From positions 42,846-87,361 of the forward strand of contig NZ_LJYG01000105.1 of the NCBI RefSeq assembly GCF_001440035.1: a stretch of 44,516 bases of DNA, read 5' to 3'. This DNA comes from Bradyrhizobium manausense (GTDB lineage: Bacteria > Pseudomonadota > Alphaproteobacteria > Rhizobiales > Xanthobacteraceae). Under the pieces are notes generated by a model. The model was not told the DNA's origin. It was given only the letters and a program-made list of their open reading frames with translations, and ran no database searches. Every line of letters begins with the position of its first letter. The stretch's first letter is position 1. This document shows, piece by piece, positions 36,381 through 44,516 of the stretch. Both the position numbers and the translations under genes were made by a program.

Positions 36381-37106
36381 TCAGTAAGTCATCCAGATCA
36401 CGGCAACTGCACAACCTTCCAATGCTGCGCATCGGCCAACAAACGTCCTTGATCCACTAAGGGAAGGGCTGCTGGCCTTCATCAACCGCGCGACGAAACT
36501 ATTGCTCCCACGATCTATGGATACTTGTACGTCCAAGAAGTCGAGAAAGTGCCGAGTGGCCGGGAAATATGCCTTGAAGAAGGCCTCCTTCGCCACAAAC
36601 CGCAACAACATCAAGTCGGTCGCGCCGTCCTCCTCGTCGAGTTCGGCTTCGTCGGGGCGGCAGATTAGTGGTTCTATGTCAGGATTGATATTCGTCCTCT
36701 GCTCGATATCGATCCCAAGTCCAGCGAGATTGCGTGCATGGCCTACAAGTGCGGCGCACAACTTGCCTGAATGGCTTATCGTTCCGACGAAGCCGTCGGG
36801 CCATTGCGGTACCCGATTTTGGTCTGGCGGAAGACTGACTGCTCCACTACCGAGGCGTGCAAGCGCCTCACGGGCGAGACGACGACCGGTCACGAACTCA
36901 TCACGACGTAAGGATACAGCGCGGGCCACCACTGCCTGCTCCGCAGCGTCGAACGCGGTAGAGGAGCTAATGCGATCTATCGCAATAGCGATATCCTGAG
37001 GCACAACAGCAGAGAGCCAGACGCCAAGGTGCTCAAGAGAATCGCTGATCTCAGGCGCTTCGTACGTGGCCATCTCCGGTCTAGTCGAGCCGCGCAAGTA
37101 GCTCAT
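36381..37106 (-). CDS. 4'-phosphopantetheinyl transferase (EntD/Sfp-type)
   Basis: Transfers 4'-phosphopantetheine from CoA to the Ser of carrier domains, here presumably the PCP domains of the adjacent NRPS (241 aa from this start). Motifs are TISHSGKLCAALVG (109-122), GIDIEQ (131-136, Mg-binding Asp133 and Glu135) and FVAKEAFFKAYFP (170-182, Glu174). The ATG at 37106 overlaps the upstream oxygenase gene by 26 bases; an in-frame ATG at 37073, 7 bases after that gene, is an alternative but has its GGAG directly abutting. Last gene of the NRPS operon. A dedicated PPTase inside the operon suggests a horizontally mobile, self-contained pathway. Confidence 0.88.
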   Translation of the reverse strand: MSYLRGSTRPEMATYEAPEISDSLEHLGVWLSAVVPQDIAIAIDRISSSTAFDAAEQAVVARAVSLRRDEFVTGRRLAREALARLGSGAVSLPPDQNRVPQWPDGFVGTISHSGKLCAALVGHARNLAGLGIDIEQRTNINPDIEPLICRPDEAELDEEDGATDLMLLRFVAKEAFFKAYFPATRHFLDFLDVQVSIDRGSNSFVARLMKASSPSLSGSRTFVGRCAALEGCAVAVIWMTY

Positions 37107-38106
37107 CGCGACCTATGACACGGTTTGCATGATTGAGATTCTTGCCCCCGACCAGAACACAGGCGTGCTGACTCACGTCAAGATTTGATCCGTCAATCGG
37201 CCTAGAGTCGGCGCGAAAGGCGTAGACGGTTGTGTCAGAGGGCGTGAAACGCGCATTAATGCCGAGTCGCCGCCTTTGGCTATTGTTTGCCGATGAACCA
37301 TGCATCGTCCGCTCATAGAACATCACGAATGAACCTGCTGGCATTGGGACGGAGACTATCTCATGCTCGGCCGGATCGAAGCCTAGGGTGACAGCTCCCT
37401 TCTCAGTCTGAAGACGACCGATAACATGGGCTCGCGCCTCCTCAAGACTCATCCTGGCAGGATCAATAGTATCGAAATAGAGAGCGGTATCAATATCAAG
37501 CACAAGTGCATTCGAACGCGCGCGTCGCACAAGCTCCTCGACTGTGTCGATCCCAAGAAAAGGATCAAGGAAAAATTCCGATTGGACAAGTGGCTCCATT
37601 GCAATGGGGAAGCGTCGATGATGAGAGCGTCGAGCGAAACGCACCGGTCCCATGTCGGCATCAACATCGTCTAGCGCTACCCAAACAGTTAGGTTCCAAG
37701 GCAACTCCGCTCGTTTCGCGGTAGGCCGCAGGGCGGGTCTGTCATTGCCGATCTCCTCGCCGTTAAAGGCTCCCCACTCCTGGTGCCATCCGAGCGGACC
37801 CTCGCCAGGCGGCTTACAGAAGATCTTGGAACGCCACATAAGCAGGTTTTCATCCAGGATTTGCGCCGCACGCGAGACGATTGCTTCGCAGGAAAGAATC
37901 TCAAGCAGCCCACGATTTACAAGATGGTAATCTCTCACCGAAAAACGGCCATAGAGAGGGTTCGGACGCCGCTCAAATAGAACGTCGTCGACGTAGGAAG
38001 CGGCTTGAGCCATTCTTTCGCGCGGTATCCCTGTATCGAAGGGCCCTGCGAATCCGTCGCGCTGAATGGTCTCATAAACGGTGTTTGTAATGCCGTTGGA
38101 CTTCAT
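37081..38106 (-). CDS. Phytanoyl-CoA dioxygenase (PhyH)-family oxygenase
   Basis: Fe(II)/2-oxoglutarate oxygenase of 341 aa, probably hydroxylating an amino acid residue or precursor of the NRPS product. The iron site appears as His108 and Glu110 in GWHQEWG and His269 in ERTMHGSS. Arg residues in NNSQRRRLGINARF (about 275-288) would bind 2-oxoglutarate. PhyH enzymes usually have HxD, so the Glu is a departure, though HxE occurs in the TauD-like branch. The ATG overlaps the upstream gene by 4 bases (ATGA) and the 3' end overlaps the PPTase start, showing tight coupling. Confidence 0.85.
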   Translation of the reverse strand: MKSNGITNTVYETIQRDGFAGPFDTGIPRERMAQAASYVDDVLFERRPNPLYGRFSVRDYHLVNRGLLEILSCEAIVSRAAQILDENLLMWRSKIFCKPPGEGPLGWHQEWGAFNGEEIGNDRPALRPTAKRAELPWNLTVWVALDDVDADMGPVRFARRSHHRRFPIAMEPLVQSEFFLDPFLGIDTVEELVRRARSNALVLDIDTALYFDTIDPARMSLEEARAHVIGRLQTEKGAVTLGFDPAEHEIVSVPMPAGSFVMFYERTMHGSSANNSQRRRLGINARFTPSDTTVYAFRADSRPIDGSNLDVSQHACVLVGGKNLNHANRVIGRDELLARLD

Positions 38107-39059
38107 ATGTTGATCTCCGACTCTGAGAGATTCGCTGAGAGTGGACTAACCATGACAATGTGGTGCCTCGGCCCCACGAAAGGAGCGCGTGCATGGGACG
38201 TGCGAACGTTGTCGACGATTAAGACGTCACCCGATTCCCAGCTAAATGTGAACGCGGCGCGGCACTGGGAGTCGTGAATGGCAATAGCCCACGAGTCGGG
38301 AAGCGGCGCGCCACTACCAAGCGTGACGTTGCGCGGCATTCTTCCGCCGCAGATATCGGCCATCTCGGTACGCAGATCCGGATCAAGAAAGACGGGGTGA
38401 TGAAGTGCGATCTGTTGGAAAAGACATGATTGGCCATTCGCGCGAGAGAGAGTCGCAGGTCGGCGAGAAACGGTGCAAAGCACATCATCGTTATCCCACT
38501 GAAGGGTTAATCCTTCTGCGATTCCGCGCTCCATGGCCTTTGCGCGATCGTCCGTTCTGAAGAAGTTCTGCCACAACACATCAAGTCCGGGAATGAAAGC
38601 TCGCTCGTAACAAAGTCCCTCGCTTTGTAGAGCGCGAGAAATCTCTGGTCGCAATGTCGATAGCGCGAGGAAGTTGTCAGACAGCGGTGTCGCACCGCCC
38701 GCAAGCGCCGGCTGAATGCAACCAAATGCAATCAGCCTCGGCGCTCTCGCCATATGAGAGGCCTCGCTATGAAAGAAAATCGATTCGGAAGGTGGATACT
38801 GCGTTGTACGGAAGACACCTGGCCAACCCTCGTCAGGTAAGTCGCCGTAATGGACCGCAGTAGCTATACCGAGTTCCGCAATCGTCGAGGAAAAGCTCTC
38901 GGCGTCTATGACCCCGGTGTTGCGCAATAACGCAAATCCCCTTTGCACGAGTAGCTCCTTCACAGCGAGTCGCAAAGGAGCAAAACAGCCAGGACTAGAT
39001 CCGCCAGCTATCCGAAGCGCCGGGATCTGCCGAGGCTCGATTGATCCGAGATCAAGCAT
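38103..39059 (-). CDS. TauD/TfdA-like Fe(II)/2-oxoglutarate oxygenase
   Basis: A 318-aa oxygenase of the clavaminate synthase/AsnO/VioC-like branch that acts on NRPS building blocks. The iron ligands are His97 and Glu99 in FFHSEASHM and His289 in VRTSHARAP; Arg298 in FVGPRHH binds 2-oxoglutarate. Such enzymes beta-hydroxylate amino acids free or on a carrier domain. The start is the ATG at 39059, which overlaps the NRPS stop by 8 bases; a longer in-frame reading runs back through the NRPS and is not meaningful. With the following PhyH protein it provides two tailoring hydroxylations. Confidence 0.87.
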   Translation of the reverse strand: MLDLGSIEPRQIPALRIAGGSSPGCFAPLRLAVKELLVQRGFALLRNTGVIDAESFSSTIAELGIATAVHYGDLPDEGWPGVFRTTQYPPSESIFFHSEASHMARAPRLIAFGCIQPALAGGATPLSDNFLALSTLRPEISRALQSEGLCYERAFIPGLDVLWQNFFRTDDRAKAMERGIAEGLTLQWDNDDVLCTVSRRPATLSRANGQSCLFQQIALHHPVFLDPDLRTEMADICGGRMPRNVTLGSGAPLPDSWAIAIHDSQCRAAFTFSWESGDVLIVDNVRTSHARAPFVGPRHHIVMVSPLSANLSESEINI

Positions 39060-42000
39060 TTGCACCCGCCTCCACGCGCAAAATGAAATTCTCGAGGATC
39101 GCTCGTGCAACATTCTCGTCGAGCGCGCCGGCGCCGTATGTGAGGCGCGTGATGAGCCCGCCGCCTTCGTCGCGAGATACGGAAAACTTGGTCCGGCTCC
39201 TCCGGGGGGCGATCGAGTGCCGCAGCACAGCTCCGTGGGGCCAAAGTCGAGTAAGGGTTGGAGCGGCTTCTCGATAGGAAAAGGCGATTGCAGCGGGATC
39301 CTGCCCAAGTACTTCAGCGGCGGGCGCTCGAAACAGTTCCGTCAACTTGGCCGCTGCGGCGAGAGCGCTGCCAGCCAGATCCTTAGCCGGTTCATCGAAA
39401 ACTAGTGGAAGGTCAGCCGTTAGCGGGCCGATCATGTCGTCGCGCCACTCCTCTGGCAGGAAAGGTCGCAAACTTGCGGCACAGCCTATGATTAGTCGTT
39501 CCGCTCCTATCTCGCGCTGGAAGGCAGTAGCAAGCTGACCGAGTAGCAAGGCCGCAGGTGTTACTCCGAGATCAGCCGCTACCGAGCCGAGCGCCCGCGC
39601 TTCCCCTACGCTCCACCTACGCTCCAGGTAGCGGGTTGGTTCGCACTGCGGGGATACGGACTCGCGGTCATTGTAAGACCTTTCACTGCCCACGATTGTC
39701 CGCTCGTATTGTGCCCAAGTAGCATAATCTGGCGCCATCGAAAGATCGCCGCGACTCAGCCCCGACACAACATCGCGCAAAAGTATCGTCAGTGAGTCGC
39801 CGTCAAAGGCGAACGGATGTGCTCGGAGGAGCACATGTGTGACCTGGCTGCCCTCACAAAATGCTGCAAGTGCCAATGGTCCATCGCGTTCGAGATCTAG
39901 CGGAGTAGAAATCTCTGTTACCAGAGCCCTTGCATCCGACGGACGCCGTATTAATGCAGCTGGCCCGGCAGCTCCGACGACCCGTCCGTCGCGATCGAAC
40001 TGCCGCATCAGTATGGGATGTCTCGCGCAGGCACGAAATATGGCTTCTTCAAGTACAGCCGTCGCAATCGGGCGTCTTAGCTCGATGGCGAACCCCATGT
40101 GCGCGTTTGCCATGTTCATCCGCATTGTCGAGCGTAGGATCGCCGCTTGGGTGGGGCTCGGTAGCCCGGCAGTTGCGTTAGAGCCAGCGGACGAGAGTTC
40201 CGAAAAACATAAGCGGGACTTGCTGGAGGAGGCCGCGAGATTAGCGACTTCGTCCACAAGCGGACCAAGGCGGCGTAACTCGAATATCCGGATGACGGGC
40301 AGCGTGACCCCGAATTCGCGAGATAACGCTGCCGCAAGCCTCGCCGCCATCAGCGAATGGCCGCCGCGCTCGAAAAAATCGGTTTCACGTGCGAACGGCC
40401 CCGGACCAAGCAAGTGCTCCCAAATGTCCGTCATCACCGCTAGGGCAAGGTCACCTTGAGCACGCGAATGGGAAAACGCTCGGTCGTCTGGATCGAACGT
40501 GCGAAGCGTCTCCTCATCGATTTTGCCGCCTGAACGAGTAGGAATGTGATTCAGAAACACTAGTCGAGCGGGAACCATTTGAGCAGGCAAGTGGGCGGCA
40601 GCGTGTCGCAAAAGCGGGGCGCGGTAGGTACGCGCTCTCATTCCAAACATGGGATCATTGGCGTGCTGCGCGGGGACCACTTTTTTCGGGAAGCGAACGC
40701 TGGGAACCACCGCAAGTTGCTTAGCGCCGCCGACCAGCACAGCATCAAAACGTGCTGGATCGGAATTCACCAAAAGGATGAGTTCGAGGCCAAGCCGCCG
40801 TGCTAGGGCAAGAAGGTCCGAGGGATCGACCCCGGTATCAGACAGGCGCCGATTATGTACGTCAACTAAGCGAACCGATCCGCGCAGATCGCGGAGGCAC
40901 GACGCCAAATCAGCAAGTCCCTGATCGCTCAGCTGCATCAAATCTTCCGCATCACAATCCCCCTCCGCAGCACGGTCGTACAGCACGTCAAAGCGATAAT
41001 TTGAAAGTTCGTTGTCGACGACGGCGTGCTTTAGAAGGATACTTGGTGGCTTCGCAAAGCGAGTTGACCTGCCAATACCCAGGAAGAATTCGGGTGCGAG
41101 ATGCAACTCCTCATCGTTCATACGAGCTCGGGTCACGAGACGTCGCAGTTCTTCGCCGCTCGGATCACCACCTATGCGCTTTCGGACTGTCCTTTCCCAG
41201 AAGGACTCGCTGAGACGGAAATCGCGTATATCGCCCACGAACAACCGGCCGTTGGGAGTAAGACTTGCGAGCAGTTGCTCAATGAGTGTCTGCGCGGTTA
41301 CCGAGTCGGGGAAGTACTGCAGGACGGAGTTGACCACTATCAGATCGAATAAGCCATTGAAATCGGAGCCCCTCGGGTCGGTAGCGTCAACCTTGAACAC
41401 CTTTAGCTTTTCGAGCCCGCGCCGCTGCGCCTCTTCGGAAAGGCGCGCAACAGCTACGGCTGAGCTGTCGACAGCAACATAACTTTCCGCTTCGGGTGCG
41501 AGTTCAAGAGCGATGAGCCCGAGACCGCTGCCAATTTCTAGCACCCGACCCAAACGCCGTCGGCGCAAAGTCGAGAGGGTCTCATCCAACCAAAGGTCCA
41601 TCTGATCGCGGGGGATGTCTTCCCCGCTCGCCGTTTCAGTCCATCCGGCATAGTTACGAGGCGAAGTCGGCGCGCCTCGGAACAGCCCGTCGAACAATTC
41701 TCTCCATGCCGCGGTGTGCGCGGATGCATCGACTTTCATCTGCGAACCCGGAACCACACATGCGCCCAGCACTCCATCGCTACCGATGAAAGCATGGCAT
41801 TTCTCGACGCCCGGGAAGCGCGAAAGCGCGTTCTCGATCTCCACCAATTCCACGCGCATGCCATTAATTTGTACCTGCCGGTCAATACGCCCGGCATACT
41901 CCAACTCTCCCGTCTCTAACCATCGGGCTCTGTCCCCGCTACGATACCAGCGGCGATCGCCGCTACCGTAAAGATTAAGGATGGGAAATCGCCCGGTCGT

Positions 42001-44516
42001 CTCCTCCGGGTCATCCAGATAGCCGTCAGCAAGGTAGGTACCGCCGATAACGACCTCCCCATATGCGCCGATCGGCGCAAGATTGTCAGAGCGATCGAGT
42101 ATGGCAATATCTACACCAGGTATCGGCCGACCAATCGTCACACAGTCAGGTGCGCGGTCGTAAATCGCAGTCGTCGCGTTGATCACAGCCTCGCAGGGAC
42201 CATACTGGTTTGCAAAGCGCGCTTCAGTAAATTCGAAGTGGCGAGCAGCGAGCCTGGGAGGACAAACGTCGCCACCGGTAATCACCAACTCAAGATCTGG
42301 CAATCCTGTGCGCGGCCATCTTTCGTAGAGCGAGGCAAGCACTGTCGGAATTGTGTCCAGAACCGCAACACGGGAGAGGGCGAGGCGCTGGGCAAGGCCG
42401 GAACCGTTTCCAAGCAGATCCAGTGGAATGAAGTCGACAGTTGCACCCCGTGTGATCGGCCAAAATAAGGACGACAGACCGCCGTCGTAATTGAGGCTGT
42501 AACAATGGGCGAAATTCATTCCACGAGCGAGAACTCCAAACAAGCAATCATTGGCGTCAAGACGTGCCGCGAGCGCGGCCTGCGATACTAATACGACTCT
42601 TGGAGACCCTGTCGTTCCGGAGGTGAAACTCGCGTAGGCCGGATCGCTCGACTCAAACCGCGCTGGAACAGGACACTTCCCCTGCATGATCTCCTCGATC
42701 CGCACTGTCCGGAGCCCATCAACCTCGGGGGAGACGCCTGAGGCGTTTGTCAAACACCATGTCAGCTGGATAGTCTGAGCGAGGAGGTCCCTGCGAGCCG
42801 GCGGATAGCCTGGATCTAGATAGACCGGGATTGCGCCCAGCCAATGAGTGGCAAAATAGCCAAACGCAGCCAAAGGCCCTCGTTCGAGAAGCAGGCCGAC
42901 GCGATCACCTGCGCCGACGCCTGCGCGAGCCATCGCGCCGGCTAACGCCTCGATGCGCTTAGCGAGAGTCCGGTAGGAAACGGGCGGGCCAACACCCTTC
43001 ATCGCGACGATCTCTGGGTGAGATCGCGCATGATCCATCACCCGCTCAAGCGGCGTGCGCGAGCGCGCACCATCTTGGAAAGGACCACGCGCAAACCCGG
43101 CAAGCATGTAGTCTTCGTTCGCGGAGAGCAGTGAAATTGCACGTATCGGTGCGTCGGGCCGGGCGAGAAGTCTTTCGAGTAGGGTAACAAATCGATCGAT
43201 GATCCGTTTCGCCGTATGGCTGTGGAAGAGGTCGGTCGCGTATTCCAGTTCTCCGTGGATGATGTTCGCGTTCGCGTCGTCCCACATTTCGAGGCTTAAG
43301 TCGAACATTGCACCGGTCGGCGGCAGGCGGATACGTTCGCCGACCGCTCGGCCGAGACGTAGCTCCTCGCGAGGAGTTGTCTGCATTGCGAACAGGACTT
43401 GGAATACAGCCTGATAGTCAGAGCGTCGATCAACCGCCAAGCGTTCGACCAAAAGTTCGAAAGGCACATTCTGGTGCTCGAATGCGCCAATGAAAGTTTC
43501 TCGCATTGCCTCGAGGTGACTGGTGTAGGAGCCGATTTCAGGCAGCCGGCTGCGAATCGCGAGCGCGTTCACGAGAAAGCCCACCAACTTTTCTGTCTCG
43601 ACACGATTGCGGTTTGCAATCACCGTACCAACGACGATGTCATCTTGCTCGGAAAGGCGATGGAGAAGCGCTGCGTATGCGGTGAACAAAACCATAAAGA
43701 CCGTCGCACCAGTCCGACGGGCATGATCCCGCACGCAGGCGGACTGATGCGGTGACAGTGAAAATACGATCTTCTCACCGCGCCACGTCCGTCGAGCCGT
43801 GGGCACCTTATCATGCGGGAGAGCCACAATCGGAGGTGCGTTCTGCAGAATGTCAAGCCAGTAGGCGATACCGGCCTCGTAAGCCCCACGTCGTTGCCTC
43901 GCACGCTCGTCAGCCACTAAGTCGTAGTAGTCGACTTGAAGTGGTTCCACGCCTCCAGATTCGGGGTCTAGCCGCGCTGCGTACAAAGCCGCGAGATCGC
44001 GTGTTGCCACGAGCATTGACCAGCCGTCGCAGACAATATGATGCGCGACGAGGCTAAGGAGATAATCATCATCACCTAACGTGCCCAGCAGTACGCGCGC
44101 CAGTGGCGCACTGGACAAATCAAACAGTTCGTTACGGACCGCAATTATCGCTTCTACAGCCTCGTCGAGAGAGTTAAAAAGCCCGAGATCTTCAAGCGGC
44201 GCATTCCCGGGTGGACGTACAACAGCGATCGGCTCACCGTCGCGGTCCGGAAAGTTCGTGCGAAGCGGCGCGTGGCGCGCGAAAAGGTCCATAATCGCTC
44301 CTTCGAGGACCAAACGATCGATAGGTCCCCTAAGGCGCACAGCATGGGCTACCGCATACACGGCCTCGGCCGTCCCCAAGCGCTCGATGAACCAGAGCCG
44401 TCGTTGCGCAAAGCCAACTTCAGCCGTCGCAGGATCTGTACGACGCCGGATAGGCTCCAGCCCGTCGGATGATATCCCTGGTTCATTGCGCAGCGCGGCA
44501 GCTATTGCGGCGGGGG
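39052..44516 (-). CDS. Nonribosomal peptide synthetase, C-A(MT)-PCP-C (5' end outside window)
   Basis: The 1,820 visible residues are open at the right edge. A condensation domain begins near FAQRRLWFIERLG (44410) with the active site HHIVCDGWS (about 44020). The adenylation domain (about 43090-40480) has FTSGTTGSPRVVLVS, YGPCEAVINATT and ELEYAGRIDRQVQINGMRVE. An embedded methyltransferase lies between the late A motifs (VLEIGSGLGLIALEL near 41530), so an N-methylated residue is likely. The A10 motif is IPTRSGGKIDE. PCP has FFERGGHSLMAARL (about 40350). A terminal C-like domain (about 40180-39055) has HPFAFDG instead of HHxxxDG and there is no thioesterase. Substrate specificity is not assigned. 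It heads an overlapping operon with two oxygenases and a PPTase. Confidence 0.92.
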   Translation of the reverse strand, partial: PAAIAAALRNEPGISSDGLEPIRRRTDPATAEVGFAQRRLWFIERLGTAEAVYAVAHAVRLRGPIDRLVLEGAIMDLFARHAPLRTNFPDRDGEPIAVVRPPGNAPLEDLGLFNSLDEAVEAIIAVRNELFDLSSAPLARVLLGTLGDDDYLLSLVAHHIVCDGWSMLVATRDLAALYAARLDPESGGVEPLQVDYYDLVADERARQRRGAYEAGIAYWLDILQNAPPIVALPHDKVPTARRTWRGEKIVFSLSPHQSACVRDHARRTGATVFMVLFTAYAALLHRLSEQDDIVVGTVIANRNRVETEKLVGFLVNALAIRSRLPEIGSYTSHLEAMRETFIGAFEHQNVPFELLVERLAVDRRSDYQAVFQVLFAMQTTPREELRLGRAVGERIRLPPTGAMFDLSLEMWDDANANIIHGELEYATDLFHSHTAKRIIDRFVTLLERLLARPDAPIRAISLLSANEDYMLAGFARGPFQDGARSRTPLERVMDHARSHPEIVAMKGVGPPVSYRTLAKRIEALAGAMARAGVGAGDRVGLLLERGPLAAFGYFATHWLGAIPVYLDPGYPPARRDLLAQTIQLTWCLTNASGVSPEVDGLRTVRIEEIMQGKCPVPARFESSDPAYASFTSGTTGSPRVVLVSQAALAARLDANDCLFGVLARGMNFAHCYSLNYDGGLSSLFWPITRGATVDFIPLDLLGNGSGLAQRLALSRVAVLDTIPTVLASLYERWPRTGLPDLELVITGGDVCPPRLAARHFEFTEARFANQYGPCEAVINATTAIYDRAPDCVTIGRPIPGVDIAILDRSDNLAPIGAYGEVVIGGTYLADGYLDDPEETTGRFPILNLYGSGDRRWYRSGDRARWLETGELEYAGRIDRQVQINGMRVELVEIENALSRFPGVEKCHAFIGSDGVLGACVVPGSQMKVDASAHTAAWRELFDGLFRGAPTSPRNYAGWTETASGEDIPRDQMDLWLDETLSTLRRRRLGRVLEIGSGLGLIALELAPEAESYVAVDSSAVAVARLSEEAQRRGLEKLKVFKVDATDPRGSDFNGLFDLIVVNSVLQYFPDSVTAQTLIEQLLASLTPNGRLFVGDIRDFRLSESFWERTVRKRIGGDPSGEELRRLVTRARMNDEELHLAPEFFLGIGRSTRFAKPPSILLKHAVVDNELSNYRFDVLYDRAAEGDCDAEDLMQLSDQGLADLASCLRDLRGSVRLVDVHNRRLSDTGVDPSDLLALARRLGLELILLVNSDPARFDAVLVGGAKQLAVVPSVRFPKKVVPAQHANDPMFGMRARTYRAPLLRHAAAHLPAQMVPARLVFLNHIPTRSGGKIDEETLRTFDPDDRAFSHSRAQGDLALAVMTDIWEHLLGPGPFARETDFFERGGHSLMAARLAAALSREFGVTLPVIRIFELRRLGPLVDEVANLAASSSKSRLCFSELSSAGSNATAGLPSPTQAAILRSTMRMNMANAHMGFAIELRRPIATAVLEEAIFRACARHPILMRQFDRDGRVVGAAGPAALIRRPSDARALVTEISTPLDLERDGPLALAAFCEGSQVTHVLLRAHPFAFDGDSLTILLRDVVSGLSRGDLSMAPDYATWAQYERTIVGSERSYNDRESVSPQCEPTRYLERRWSVGEARALGSVAADLGVTPAALLLGQLATAFQREIGAERLIIGCAASLRPFLPEEWRDDMIGPLTADLPLVFDEPAKDLAGSALAAAAKLTELFRAPAAEVLGQDPAAIAFSYREAAPTLTRLWPHGAVLRHSIAPRRSRTKFSVSRDEGGGLITRLTYGAGALDENVARAILENFILRVEAGANA

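Overview
The window is chromosomal DNA of a high-GC alphaproteobacterium, most likely Bradyrhizobium or a close relative in Nitrobacteraceae. I base this on the dnaA-dnaN-recF-gyrB order, the protein sequences, and several intergenic palindromic repeat families of the kind common in that group. This placement is by recognition and was not checked by a search.

1-18.4 kb is ordinary core chromosome. It holds a two-gene molybdenum hydroxylase (large subunit cut by the left edge), an alpha/beta hydrolase, a small secreted protein, a dienelactone hydrolase, a polysaccharide-export lipoprotein, msrA, a small membrane protein, rpsT with a clear promoter and terminator, a long dnaA leader, and dnaA, dnaN, recF and gyrB. 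Between recF and gyrB a module has been tandemly copied three times. It gave a four-repeat exported protein, a one-repeat lipoprotein, and a 31-codon relic that keeps only the signal-peptide end.

18.4-26.6 kb is accessory. After about 0.9 kb without genes comes a broken DUF6361-like gene. Facing it is a tightly coupled leftward operon: a 5'-truncated ParB-like gene, two intact ParB/sulfiredoxin-fold proteins, a small PD-(D/E)XK nuclease-like protein and a SNF2-type helicase. I do not recognise this combination as a named system, and it is the best candidate here for an undescribed DNA-directed conflict system. A rightward TniQ-family gene abuts the truncation point.

27.1-32.7 kb is a group of exported proteins: a DUF1353 protein, a circularly permuted NlpC/P60-like amidase coupled to an unknown secreted protein, then divergently a caspase-fold protease and, 19 bp on, a trypsin-like zymogen with Lys at its activation site.

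32.8-36.4 kb is insertion-sequence debris: a short IS66 tnpA relic, an orphan antitoxin-like gene, and a decayed IS66 element in which all three genes are frameshifted.

36.4-44.5 kb is the 3' part of a leftward NRPS operon: an NRPS (open at the right edge; C, A with embedded methyltransferase, PCP, and a terminal C-like domain with a changed active site), a TauD-like oxygenase, a PhyH-like oxygenase and a 4'-phosphopantetheinyl transferase. All junctions overlap, so this looks like a self-contained pathway for an N-methylated, hydroxylated peptide whose first modules lie outside the window.
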